Source: Clostridiales bacterium (GTDB taxonomy: Bacteria; Bacillota; Clostridia; Lachnospirales; UBA12420). Taken from it: a stretch of 40,538 nucleotides of DNA. Under the pieces are notes generated by a model. That model did not search any database and was not told the DNA's origin. It saw nothing but the letters and a program-made list of their open reading frames with translations. The stretch is from the NCBI GenBank assembly GCA_003452395.1, contig DMOI01000021.1, positions 1-40,538 of the forward strand, read 5' to 3'. Positions 24,049 to 33,339 of this stretch are shown here, one piece after another; the first letter of the stretch is position 1, and every line of letters starts with the position of its first letter. The translations under genes were made by a program, and so were the position numbers.

Positions 24049-24534
24049 TTAGTTCCACTCTCTGCATTTTTTCTCTAGAACCTTAAAATCACAACATCTA
24101 GACTTTAGTCCACTATCTGCTTTATCAGTTATTATCAGTTCATGTAGTCTGAAAGCAATCTTTTCTAAATGTTCTCTTTTAGAATTACACCAAGACAATT
24201 GATTTCTAAGCAAATCTTTATATGCGCTATCTTCTATGTTATTTATTTCTATTTCTCTACAACAATCTATATGTACAGGTATCATATTATTAAAATTAAT
24301 TGCTCCCCACTTACCATTATTAATTTTTATAAAGTCTTGCTTGTTCTTCATTCTTATGTGTTTTAGTTTTGGCGAGGATAGTGGTGCAAAATAATTTATG
24401 CTATCTACTAATAAAATTACCCCCACATAAGGTCTATGTTCCTTGCCATCCTTTAGATAACTTACCCTGCTATCAAAACCTCTTAAAAACTCAGCATACT
24501 CTAAGTTTATATAATAAAATTCTAGTCTTATCAT
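24049..24534 (-). CDS. toxN: ToxN-type endoribonuclease toxin, type III toxin-antitoxin
   Basis: 161 residues, the size of ToxN/AbiQ toxins. Family signatures: an N-terminal FYYINLEYAEFLR, RPYVGVILLV near residue 35, FAPLSSPK near residue 50, and WGAINFNNMIPVH near residue 80. ToxN cleaves cellular and phage RNAs and is held inactive in a complex with repeats of its ToxI RNA; such loci act by abortive infection. The first ATG has GGAGG 8 nt upstream. Upstream lie a short terminator, three tandem 34-nt repeats and a consensus promoter, the full layout of a toxIN operon. Confidence 0.94.
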   Translation of the reverse strand: MIRLEFYYINLEYAEFLRGFDSRVSYLKDGKEHRPYVGVILLVDSINYFAPLSSPKLKHIRMKNKQDFIKINNGKWGAINFNNMIPVHIDCCREIEINNIEDSAYKDLLRNQLSWCNSKREHLEKIAFRLHELIITDKADSGLKSRCCDFKVLEKKCREWN

Positions 24535-24558
24535 CGTGTTATCCTCCGTAATATAAAA

Positions 24559-24578
24559 GGTAACTCTTTCGAGTTACC
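24559..24578 (-). terminator. toxI-toxN intercistronic terminator
   Basis: GGTAACTC-GAAA-GAGTTACC (minus strand) is an 8-bp stem with a GNRA loop, followed by TTTT. In type III systems such a weak terminator sets the ratio of antitoxin RNA to toxin mRNA. Confidence 0.85.
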
Positions 24579-24581
24579 CAA

Positions 24582-24690
24582 CTTTTTCCGTTCCCACTCT
24601 TGGTAGGGTACACCGCTTTTTCCGTTCCCACTCTTGGTAGGGTACACCGCTTTTTCCGTTCCCACTCTTGGTAGGGTACACCGCTTTTTA
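24582..24690 (-). ncRNA. toxI: ToxI antitoxin RNA: three 34-nt tandem repeats
   Basis: Three identical 34-nt units at 24582-24615, 24616-24649 and 24650-24683, then the start of a fourth. They lie in tandem without spacers, between promoter and toxN, as in known ToxI RNAs, which ToxN cuts into single units that fold as pseudoknots. Unit length is within the range seen in known type III families. Repeat borders were set by sequence identity; the true RNA cut sites may be shifted. Confidence 0.92.
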
Positions 24691-24697
24691 TACTTCC

Positions 24698-24726
24698 ATT
24701 ATACTATTATACTAGCTAACTGTCAA
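24698..24726 (-). promoter_or_regulatory. Consensus promoter of the toxI-toxN operon
   Basis: TTGACA (24721-24726), 17 bp, TATAAT (24698-24703) on the minus strand; transcription would start just before the ToxI repeats. Confidence 0.88.
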
Positions 24727-24828
24727 CTAGTATTGCAGAAAATTTTTATAATTTTTATAATCTTCTACTATATTATTATATGCAAAATCTAGATTTTTAT
24801 ATTTTTTGCTGCCTAATATTTTTTATGA

Positions 24829-24857
24829 GGACAGTTCCTAAAAAGAAGGAACCGTCC
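24829..24857. repeat. Hairpin between amylase and the toxin-antitoxin locus
   Basis: GGACAGTTCC and GGAACCGTCC form a 10-bp stem with one G-U-type mismatch; on the plus strand CCCTTTTT follows. It probably separates the two transcription units. Confidence 0.5.
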
Positions 24858-24863
24858 CCTTTT

Positions 24864-24898
24864 TCAACTCTCAACTCTCAACTTTCACCTTTCAACTT
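24864..24898. repeat. TTGAAAG-type repeat covering the amylase stop codon
   Basis: Repeated TCAACTCTCAAC and TTCAACTT units, the same family as at 10510-10540. The last codons of the amylase gene (KLKGES) are read from it. Confidence 0.5.
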
Positions 24899-26929
24899 AA
24901 CAAGCACCACACTACTAAACGGAGCTAGTTTTATATACAGCCCACTCTTTTCTACTCTATATTTTTTCTCTTCTGTACAGTAATTCGCGATATCGGTTTT
25001 CATTACTCGTGAAAATACATCACTTTCTCTTGCTCCTAGTATCCATACAGGTAACTCCATTTCTTCTTCTATATCGTTATTATTAAATGCAGAAATTATT
25101 ATATTTTTCTTGTCCCATCTAGCGTAAGCCAACATATTGAAGTTCTTGTATATAATCTTTACAGAACCAGTTTTAAATGTATCATAGCTTTTATGCATTT
25201 TTATAGCTTCTTTGTAAAAGGACAAGAGTTCTAAATCTTCTCTCTCCCATGGGTATGTCCTTCTATTATCTGGGTCTGTCCAGCCAGTGAGACCAGCCTC
25301 ATCACCATAGTATATAGTTGGTGCACCAGGCCACGTCATCTGCATAATTATCGCCTCTTTAAATATTCCTTTATTTACACCTATCGCGGCTGCTTCTGGT
25401 CCTTTATCATATATTCGTCCAACTATTTTATTTGTTCTAGTTAAAAATCTTGAATGATCATGATTTGATAATTCATTCATTGACACCTGTAATGACTCTG
25501 TATGCATAGTTGCCATATTATACCTCATAGCATCATCAAAGCTTTCAGCATTCCCGATTAGCCCTGAATTCGAATCATCACTATGCTTTTCCATTCCTGT
25601 TAGAAACCAGCTTATCGGCTCCATAAAAGCATCATAATTCATTACTGTATCCCACTCATCTCCCATAAGCCAATCTTTAGGATTCCCATAATGTTCAGCT
25701 ATTATTATTGCACTCGGGTTAGCTTCCTTTACTACCTTTCGAAATTTTTTCCAAAACAAATGGTTAAATTCTTTGCTATAACCAAGATCTGCAGCTACAT
25801 CAAGCCTCCAACCATCTGCATTATATGGAGGTGACACCCACTCACGAGCTACATTCAATATATATTCTTCTAACTCACTTGAACCCTCATAATTCAGTTT
25901 TGGCAGGGTTTTATGTCCCCACCACCCATCATAGCCATCATTTTCCGGCCATTCATCCTTTGACCATTTAAAATATTTGTTATACATACTGTTTTTATCA
26001 TTATATGCCCCACTCGGATAGTTCTTTGCCTTTTGATAAAACTCTTCGCGATCCATCCATTTATTAAAAGAACCGCAATGATTAAATACACCATCAAGTA
26101 TAACTTTTATACCACGCGCATGAGCCATTTCTATCAGTTTTCTCATAAGTTCATTACTTGCTTTCAGGTTTTCAAGGTCAGTGGTTCTTTTTATATACAT
26201 TTCTGCATATTTGTTATCCTGCTTATCCACTGATAATGGCTTATTTATGTCATTTATGATTACTCCTAAATGCGGATCGATATAGTCATAGTCTTGTACA
26301 TCATATTTATGATTACTCGGCGAAACAAATAAGGGATTAAAATAAATCGCATCTATACCCAAATCTTTTAAATAATCCATTTTATCAATAACTCCCTGTA
26401 AATCACCACCATAAAATTCTCTTACATCATCAACATTAGGGTACTGATACCAGTTACTCACCTTACTAACTGGTTTATCAAGATATATATATTCATTGTC
26501 TACCACATCATTTTTAGGATCACCGTTACAAAACCGATCAACTAATATTTGATACATTACAGCCCCTTTCGCCCAGACTGGTGTCTCAAAATTTAATCTT
26601 ATTTTAAAATTATACTGCATGTCTAGATTTATGTTAAATCCTATTTTATTAAAATAATACTCTATATCACCCTTTACTAAAGAAAAATAATACTCTATGT
26701 CTTTAGTGAGCTTTTTTATTTCTACTTCATATACATCTAGCAGATCTGTAGTTTCATGTATATACATTTTAACGTTTTTATCATTATAATGAATATCTAC
26801 ACTATCGAAAACGCCTTTTGCTGTTTGTATTCTTATCTTGATACTATCCCCTATCTTAGGCGATGCAGGTGTTCTATATGTATCTGTCTCATCACTAAAT
26901 ATCGCTTCCACTTTTAGGCTTTCATCCAT
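24878..26929 (-). CDS. GH13 alpha-amylase / neopullulanase-like enzyme, cytoplasmic
   Basis: 683 residues. An N-terminal domain of about 120 residues resembles the starch-binding/N domain (CBM34-like) of neopullulanases and cyclomaltodextrinases. The GH13 barrel starts near WAKGAVMYQILVDRF; DGVFNHCG near residue 280 is conserved region I. DGWRLDVAADL near residue 375 holds the nucleophile Asp, IIAEHYG near residue 410 the acid/base Glu, and LSNHDHSRF near residue 490 the third Asp. A C-terminal beta domain follows. There is no signal peptide, so it probably acts on imported maltodextrins or storage glucan. Start: ATG with GGAGG 7 nt upstream. The gene stands alone, without transport genes. 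Confidence 0.95.
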   Translation of the reverse strand: MDESLKVEAIFSDETDTYRTPASPKIGDSIKIRIQTAKGVFDSVDIHYNDKNVKMYIHETTDLLDVYEVEIKKLTKDIEYYFSLVKGDIEYYFNKIGFNINLDMQYNFKIRLNFETPVWAKGAVMYQILVDRFCNGDPKNDVVDNEYIYLDKPVSKVSNWYQYPNVDDVREFYGGDLQGVIDKMDYLKDLGIDAIYFNPLFVSPSNHKYDVQDYDYIDPHLGVIINDINKPLSVDKQDNKYAEMYIKRTTDLENLKASNELMRKLIEMAHARGIKVILDGVFNHCGSFNKWMDREEFYQKAKNYPSGAYNDKNSMYNKYFKWSKDEWPENDGYDGWWGHKTLPKLNYEGSSELEEYILNVAREWVSPPYNADGWRLDVAADLGYSKEFNHLFWKKFRKVVKEANPSAIIIAEHYGNPKDWLMGDEWDTVMNYDAFMEPISWFLTGMEKHSDDSNSGLIGNAESFDDAMRYNMATMHTESLQVSMNELSNHDHSRFLTRTNKIVGRIYDKGPEAAAIGVNKGIFKEAIIMQMTWPGAPTIYYGDEAGLTGWTDPDNRRTYPWEREDLELLSFYKEAIKMHKSYDTFKTGSVKIIYKNFNMLAYARWDKKNIIISAFNNNDIEEEMELPVWILGARESDVFSRVMKTDIANYCTEEKKYRVEKSGLYIKLAPFSSVVLVKLKGES

Positions 26930-27022
26930 TGTAATACCTCCATATTGATTACTTATTTATTGTATTCTAATCTTATCTACTATTTACAAATTCTATTCTT
27001 CTATTCTATCCCAACTTAAATA

Positions 27023-27050
27023 AAAAAGCAAGCGAATTTTGCCTGCTTTT
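27023..27050 (-). terminator. Terminator after the exported propeller protein A
   Basis: On the minus strand AAAGCAGGC pairs with GCTTGCTTT (one G-U pair), followed by a T-run. It closes the left end of the ATPase/exported-protein array. Confidence 0.7.
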
Positions 27051-27079
27051 AGTTCGAGTTAATATTTTTTATTTATTCA

Positions 27080-29266
27080 TCATTCACCGTAAAGCTGTAT
27101 CTTCCCTTCCCGATCTATATAGTATATTTGTCCTGACAAAAACTTATATTGGTTCGGTCCTGCATTTATATCTATTATCTCCCCTTTGGTAAATGTTCCT
27201 CGTTTTACTCCATCCCCATCCTTTGGAGCTACTAGCATTGCTTTTGTCACTCCACTTACTGCAGCCTTACCTAGATAATACTTAAACCACTTTTTATCCC
27301 CTATTACTGTTCCGAGCGAATAACCTGGGCTAGTGATTATCGTTGTCATTAGCACGGTTATCGTTCCTTCTGTGTTTAGATTGCCTGCTGCATCTTGGCA
27401 AGCCCCTGCTGCTACTGTTATTATTTGGTCTCCATCTGCTACTTTGTTTACTACTAATGTATATGTATCACCATCTGTAGCGTTGAATGCTCCTTTATCT
27501 CCATTTCCTACTGTTATATCCCCTATATCGAAATTTTCTACATTCTCTGTAAATTCAAATGTATATGTAACACTACTTTCTGTTGTTGGGCTGACTGGTG
27601 ATGAAGTTATTGTGACATCTGGAGATGTAGAATCTACATTGAAAAATCCTACACCTTCCTCACCTACTATTAGGGCTGGAATAGTTCTTGATATTATTGT
27701 ATTATCTCCTAGTTTCCCCCATTCATTGTTTCCCCACGCATATACTGTCCCATCGTTTTTTATTGCTACTGTATGATCAATTCCCGCAGATATTTGACTT
27801 ATATCTATTAAACCATCTACTTGTAATGGTGTGCGGTTCGGAGTATCTGTTCCACTATTAGTTGCATTTCCTAATTGTCCATGATTATTCCTTCCCCAAG
27901 CCCATACTGTCCCATCTGCCTTTAATGCTACTGTATAATAACCACCTGCAATCACTTGAATTACCCCCATAAATTCTGTTACTTGCAATGGTGTTGGGGT
28001 TGGAGTATTTGTTCCACTATTAGTTGCATTCCCTAGTTGCCCATATCTATTATACCCCCATGCATATACTGTTCCGTCATCTTTTAATGCCACTGTATGT
28101 GCCCCATTTGTTGACACTTGAACTACTCCCGTTAAGCCTTCTACTTCTAATGGTGTCGGATTTGGGTCATCTGTTCCACAATTAGTTACATTTCCTAATT
28201 GCCCATATTGATTCCGTCCCCATGCATATACTGTACCATTGTTCATTAGGGCTATTGTTTGAGTATTTACTGCTGATATCTGACTTACTCCTGTTAATCC
28301 TTCTACTTTTACTGGTATAGGATTGGGATTATCTGTTCCAATGTTGTTTATGTTTCCTAATTGTCCATAAGCATTATATCCCCATGCATATATCGTCCCA
28401 TCATTCATTAATGCTACTGTATGACATTGACCTGCAGATATCTGAATTACCCCTTCTAAGCTTTCTATCTGCATTGGTATTGGATTTGCGGTATTCACTC
28501 CATTATTAATTGTATTTCCTAATTGCCCATATTTATTCCATCCCCATACACATACTGTTCCATTTGACCTTAATGCTACTGTATGAGCAGTTCCAGTGAA
28601 TACTTGACTTACATCTGTTAAAAAACCCATATCATTTACTCCGTGTACTTGCACCGGTGTATGTCTTTCTGTATTTGTCCCATCGCCTAAATTTCCATAC
28701 CCGTTATACCCCCACGCCCATACCGTACCATCTGACCTTAATACTACTGTATGAATGCTTCCTGCACTTACCATCTCTACTCCGCTTGCAAATACCTTCT
28801 CAAACTCCGCCTTCTGTTCATCCGTCAACTGATCCGTCCCATACTCCGCTTTCCCTAATATATCTGCCGTCTTTAAATTATACCTCGCGGTATTCTCCTT
28901 ATTATCCCCCTCAAGCACATCCCCATTTATCCTCTTTATTACTTTCTTTCTACCCACATCTGCTACCACCACGTCACCGTCGTTGTAGCTTTCTTGTTTC
29001 TCTACTTTCACTATATCCCCATCTTTATACGTAGGATACATAGAGTTTCCTGATACTATGTAGTATATGGCTTGGGCGTAAGACGTAGTTATGAATGTTA
29101 GTAGGAGTATTATTGAGATTATGGTTGTTAAAGACTTTACTACCCTCACCCTAGCCCTCTCCCTACAACAAAGGTAGAGGGAACTTTTGTTCGCTTCGCT
29201 CTTGTAATCACTAACAAGCTGGTGGGTTATACTATAATTTTCCTGACTTTCTGACTTCTTAAACAT
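27080..29266 (-). CDS. Exported protein A: S26 peptidase-like domain + RCC1 propeller + Ig-like + conserved C-module
   Basis: 728 residues. A membrane segment (residues about 47-65) leads into a signal-peptidase I-like domain: SGNSMYPTYKDGD carries the catalytic Ser, and VIKRINGD, 36 residues later, carries the Lys of the Ser-Lys dyad. Then come seven RCC1-type repeats (residues about 155-530, motif VALKxDGTVYAWGxNxxGQLG), enough for a closed seven-bladed propeller. A Big_12-like Ig domain (about 560-650) and a C-terminal module of about 75 residues with KWFKYYLGK and SGQIYYIDREGKIQLY follow. Start: ATG at 29266 after GGGGGAA; a GTG nearer the membrane segment is possible. It follows ATPase 1. 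Function unknown: perhaps a surface-bound binding protein or self-processing peptidase. Confidence 0.85.
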   Translation of the reverse strand: MFKKSESQENYSITHQLVSDYKSEANKSSLYLCCRERARVRVVKSLTTIISIILLLTFITTSYAQAIYYIVSGNSMYPTYKDGDIVKVEKQESYNDGDVVVADVGRKKVIKRINGDVLEGDNKENTARYNLKTADILGKAEYGTDQLTDEQKAEFEKVFASGVEMVSAGSIHTVVLRSDGTVWAWGYNGYGNLGDGTNTERHTPVQVHGVNDMGFLTDVSQVFTGTAHTVALRSNGTVCVWGWNKYGQLGNTINNGVNTANPIPMQIESLEGVIQISAGQCHTVALMNDGTIYAWGYNAYGQLGNINNIGTDNPNPIPVKVEGLTGVSQISAVNTQTIALMNNGTVYAWGRNQYGQLGNVTNCGTDDPNPTPLEVEGLTGVVQVSTNGAHTVALKDDGTVYAWGYNRYGQLGNATNSGTNTPTPTPLQVTEFMGVIQVIAGGYYTVALKADGTVWAWGRNNHGQLGNATNSGTDTPNRTPLQVDGLIDISQISAGIDHTVAIKNDGTVYAWGNNEWGKLGDNTIISRTIPALIVGEEGVGFFNVDSTSPDVTITSSPVSPTTESSVTYTFEFTENVENFDIGDITVGNGDKGAFNATDGDTYTLVVNKVADGDQIITVAAGACQDAAGNLNTEGTITVLMTTIITSPGYSLGTVIGDKKWFKYYLGKAAVSGVTKAMLVAPKDGDGVKRGTFTKGEIIDINAGPNQYKFLSGQIYYIDREGKIQLYGE

Positions 29267-29299
29267 TATACATTTCCCCCTTAAATTATCAAACTTTTA

Positions 29300-29355
29300 T
29301 CATATTGTATGTTGCAAATATTGTTTTATCATTTTCATAAATTCTTCTATATTTT
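29300..29355 (-). pseudogene. Short coding relic between ATPase 1 and protein A
   Basis: It reads NIEEFMKMIKQYLQHTI then stop, in a frame without a proper start. A similar relic ending EEFINLIKQYLQDSI lies at 36925-36980 in the same position after ATPase 3. Probably the tail of a gene lost from each module. Confidence 0.3.
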
Positions 29356-29435
29356 ATATTTATTAACTTGGTTATAATTTTGTGATATTATTGATACTTT
29401 TGTACCATATTAGATTAATAAACAAGCTTCTAAGA

Positions 29436-30980
29436 CTAAACTACTACTTCATATATATTCTTCCCTTCTACCTCTATCCATTCTCTTGTATACTTTTTAC
29501 CTTTGTTGAAATTAAATAGTACTAAATACCCTTGCTGTTCGCTTTGACTCTCTAGGTATTTTGCTAGCTGGTCTAGACCTTTTTCTTCTTTTATTTTGCC
29601 ACGCCATATTTTAAGTTCTATTATGTATTGTTTTTTATTGTATGTTATGACTACATCCATCCTATTATCTTGTCTTGTTTGGGGTTCTACGTAGTAGAAG
29701 CCTGTTCCGTTTATTATTGGTCTTATGAAACACAAGAATAGTAGCCGGCCTTCTTTTTCTATGAATTTTTCATCTGATTGTCTATATTCTTGTTTCATTA
29801 GTAGCTGAAATTTTTCTAGTACTAACTCAAGCTTTATATCTCCATTGTCGTCAATAAAGTTAGTTCTGTAGTCGTAGCTTAGTAGTTCTCCTGTTTTTTC
29901 TTCTTCCTTTGATATCATATATTCATATATCACTTTTTCAAATATTTTATTATGTATTATCAGTTTTCCCTTTTCATTTTCTCTAAATATTCCATACATT
30001 ATCCCTTTTTCATAGCTATAAACGTTATAGCTTTTTTCTTTTCCTTCTATCGCTATTCCATATACTGTATCATACAACTCCTTATTGTTCTCTATATTTT
30101 TTATCAAGTCATCAAATAATGTATTTTTTTCTTTTATCATGAGTTTCATAGCTTCTTGCAAGCCCTCACTTGTAAATTCCTTGTTTAAGTTTTCATCCAT
30201 GAGTTTACAAAGCTTGCTAACTAAAAACGGATATCCGCTCGTGTACGAGTGTATCTCCTCACTAATACTTTCAATGTTCATTCCTGTTTTATGGTCTTTT
30301 TCGTATTCTACTAGCATTGTGCTTATTTCCTTTGGATTAAAGCTCATATCTACATTAAAATCTACTGCTATGTTCCATGGGCTGTTATACTTTTTTTCGT
30401 CTTCTGGTCTTAATTTTAATTTTAGATTTTTAACATCATGTACACCTGCAAGTATTACGCTATGAAATGTATAATCTTTCTCTGCATTTCTGTCTAAGTA
30501 TTTATTTCTAAGCATTCCTATAAAGTGCAGAAACATTTGATTGTCGCTACTCTTGTCTACCTCGTCTATCATTAGTACTATCTTTTTCTTACTATTTAAG
30601 CATAAATCTGTTATTGCATTTGATAAATCTTCTATACTTATAATGTTTTGATTTACTTTTTTTATTTCTTCTTCTATATCCTTATCTACAAATTTCATGT
30701 CGTCTGAAAATATTTTAAGTACTCGGCTACTAAATTCTTTTTCTTCTTTAAATACGTCTCCACCTATTCCTTCAAAGCTTGTTGATATAACTGTATACTC
30801 ACTTGCGAGTTCCTTTTGAAGCATAAACATAGTCGTTGTTTTACCGTATTGCCTTGCCCTATTTATTGTGAAATATTTGCCACCATCTACTAGTTTTTTT
30901 ATTGCTTTTAGTTTACCATATACATCTACCATGTAGTGCATTTTAGGATTACACAAACCTGCTATATTAAATTCTCTCAT
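29436..30980 (-). CDS. AAA-ATPase_like / PD-(D/E)XK nuclease-like protein, copy 1
   Basis: 514 residues. The N-terminal ATPase (AAA-ATPase_like, PF09820 type) has NRARQYGKTT as phosphate loop near residue 45 and VLMIDEVDKSSD as Walker B near residue 140. The C-terminal domain has the restriction-like core: RMDVV (Asp), IELKIWRG (Glu-x-Lys) and QLAKYL (Gln), as in PDDEXK_9. Start: ATG at 30980, 8 nt after GGGG; an in-frame GTG lies 9 nt before it. Such proteins are common and multicopy in Clostridia and Bacteroidetes, with unknown function. This copy diverges most from the other two, above all at residues 300-400. It precedes exported protein A. Confidence 0.9.
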   Translation of the reverse strand: MREFNIAGLCNPKMHYMVDVYGKLKAIKKLVDGGKYFTINRARQYGKTTTMFMLQKELASEYTVISTSFEGIGGDVFKEEKEFSSRVLKIFSDDMKFVDKDIEEEIKKVNQNIISIEDLSNAITDLCLNSKKKIVLMIDEVDKSSDNQMFLHFIGMLRNKYLDRNAEKDYTFHSVILAGVHDVKNLKLKLRPEDEKKYNSPWNIAVDFNVDMSFNPKEISTMLVEYEKDHKTGMNIESISEEIHSYTSGYPFLVSKLCKLMDENLNKEFTSEGLQEAMKLMIKEKNTLFDDLIKNIENNKELYDTVYGIAIEGKEKSYNVYSYEKGIMYGIFRENEKGKLIIHNKIFEKVIYEYMISKEEEKTGELLSYDYRTNFIDDNGDIKLELVLEKFQLLMKQEYRQSDEKFIEKEGRLLFLCFIRPIINGTGFYYVEPQTRQDNRMDVVITYNKKQYIIELKIWRGKIKEEKGLDQLAKYLESQSEQQGYLVLFNFNKGKKYTREWIEVEGKNIYEVVV

Positions 30981-31034
30981 TAACTTCACCCCACATTTTT
31001 TTAACTCTATCTGTATTATATACTATTACATAAA

Positions 31035-31084
31035 AAAAGTCTAGACCCTTACTCAAAAAACTTGAGCCATGGGGCTAGACTTTT
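31035..31084 (-). terminator. Module-border hairpin 1
   Basis: AAAAGTCTAG (31035-31044) pairs with CTAGACTTTT (31075-31084) and encloses a smaller CTCAA/TTGAG hairpin; T-runs follow on the minus strand. It terminates the protein B gene and precedes ATPase 1. Close copies stand at 34940-34988 and 38665-38716. Confidence 0.85.
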
Positions 31085-31121
31085 ATATCATTTTATAATT
31101 GTAGTTATTACCACTAAAATT

Positions 31122-33287
31122 TTAATTATAAAGCTCTATCTTTCCTTCTCTATTTATATAATATATTTGTCCTGATATAAACTTGTGTGTATCAGGGTCA
31201 AGTATATCCGCTCTTATAAATGTTCCTTGTCTTACTCCAATCCCATCTTTTGGAGCAACTAGCATTGCTTTTATTACTCCACTTACTGCATCCATACCTA
31301 GATAATACTTAAACCACTTGCGGTCACCTGCTACCGTGCCTTCTGAATAGCCTGGGCTTGTCACTATATTTGTCATTACCACAGTTATCGTTCCTTCAGT
31401 GTTTAAATTACCTGCTACATCCTGACAAGCCTCTGCTGCTACTGCTACTATTTGCTCCCCATCTGCTAGTTTATCTACTTCTATTGTATATGTATCTCCA
31501 TCTACTTCATCGAATGTACCGTCTTTTCGAGTTCCATTTGTAACGTTAATATCATCCACAGTAAATCCGGTTACATTTTTACTGAATTCGAAGGTGTAGG
31601 TTACGGTTGTGGCGTTTGTTGGGCTGATTGGAGATGCGCTTATTTCTACATCTGGTGGTGTTGTGTCTACGCTAAAAATTCCCGCTCCCCCTACTCCCAG
31701 TACTTGTACAGGGGTATGTCTCTCTATTATTGTATTATCACCCAATTGTCCTGCACCATTACTTCCCCATGCGTATACTGTTCCATCACTCTTTATCGCA
31801 GACAACTGACCTCCGCTTGTTGAACCAATTGAAATACTTGTTATACCTTCTAAATATTCAAAATCATTCACCCCATGTACTTGCACTGGCGTTTTTCTTT
31901 GTATTATTGTATTATCTCCCAAGCTTCCAACACCATTATACCCCCATGTCCATACTGTTCCATTATTTTTTAATACAATTGAAAATACATTCCCCCCAGA
32001 TACTTGTGTTATTTCTGATAGCCCTGAAACCTGCACTGGAGTCCATCTGTTTATTATTGTATTATCACCTAACTGTCCAGATGAGTTATCACCCCAAGTA
32101 TATACTGTTCCATCGTTTTTAAGTGCAATGGAAAAATTATTCCCCGCAGATAATTGTGTAATTCCTGATAGCCCAGAAACTTGCACTGGTGTCCATCTAT
32201 TTACCGTCGAATTATCTCCTAACTGCCCTACTACATTCCTACCCCAAGCATATACTGTTCCACTTGTAGCGTTCAATGCCAAAAAGAATGCCTCACCCGA
32301 AGCTATATGACTTATATTGGATAAGTCTCCGACATTATTCACTCCATGTACTTGCACTGGTGTTTTTCTTTGTATTGTTGTATTATCTCCTACTTCACCA
32401 AAAGCATTCCACCCCCATGCCCATACTTTCCCATTAGATTCTAATGCAATCGCACCATAACATCCGGCAGATATTTGTGTAATTCCTGATAAACCCGCAA
32501 CAAACACTGGAATTACTCTAGTGGAAGTTGAATTGTCACCTAATTATCCAAGATCATTGCATCCCCATGACACCACTGTTCCATCAGATTTTAAAGCAAG
32601 TGTAAAATCAGTTCCCGCATCTATTTTCGTTATTCCCGTTAAATAACCACCCCCGCCTACTTCTAATACTTGAACTGGCGTTCTTCCTTGAGCAACTCCA
32701 CCATCTCCTAATTTACCATATGTATTATTTCCCCATGCCCATACAGTCCCGTCAGGTTTTAGTGCAACTGTATGAGATCCTCCTGCAGATATCATTTCTA
32801 CTCCACTTGCAAATACCTTTTCAAATTCTGCAATCTCTTCATGTATCAATTTATCTGTCCCATACTCCACTTTCCCCACTATATCTGCTATACCCAAGTC
32901 ATACCTCGCGGTATTCCCTTTATTATCTCCTTCAAGTACATCCCCATTTATTCTCTTTATTACCTTCTTCCCACCCACGTCAGCTACTACAATGTCACCA
33001 TCATTATAGCTTTCTTGTTTTTCTACTTTTACGATGTCTCCATCTTTGTATGTAGGATACATAGAGTTTCCTGATACTATATAGTATATAGCTTGTGCGT
33101 AGGATGTAGTTATGAATGTAAGTAGGATGATTATTGAGATTATGGTTGTTAAAGACTTTACTACCCTCACCCTAGCCCTCTCCCTACAACAAAGGTAGAG
33201 GGGACTTTTGCTTTCTTCGCTCTTGTAGGCACTACTAAGTTGGTGGGTTATACTATAATTTTCCTGACTTCCTGACTTCCTAAACAT
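31122..33287 (-). pseudogene. Exported protein B: S26-like + RCC1 paralogue of A with an in-frame stop
   Basis: One reading frame of about 721 codons with a single interruption: TAA at 32544-32546 in the second RCC1 blade. The surrounding frame reads WGCNDLG-stop-LGDN, where other blades have GQLGDN, so CAA (Gln) probably became TAA. Both halves are otherwise intact: membrane segment, SGNSMYPTYKDGD and VIKRINGD (Ser-Lys dyad kept) and a first blade before the stop; five more blades, the Ig-like domain and the conserved C-module after it. The interruption must be young, or the codon is read through, or it is a sequencing error. Start: ATG at 33287 with GGGGGAG upstream, 52 bp after ATPase 2. 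Confidence 0.85.
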
Positions 33288-33339
33288 TGTACATCTCCCC
33301 CTTAAATTGTCAAGTGCTTTCATTTTTTCTTTCTAGCAC

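Noticed and set aside
24582..24690. Tandem 34-bp repeats as a CRISPR array
   Set aside because: The repeats touch each other without spacers and lie between a promoter and toxN, so they are ToxI units.
31122..32507. Independent RCC1 protein gene
   Set aside because: It is in frame with the preceding part, has no ribosome site or signal peptide, and completes the seven-blade protein B after a nonsense codon.
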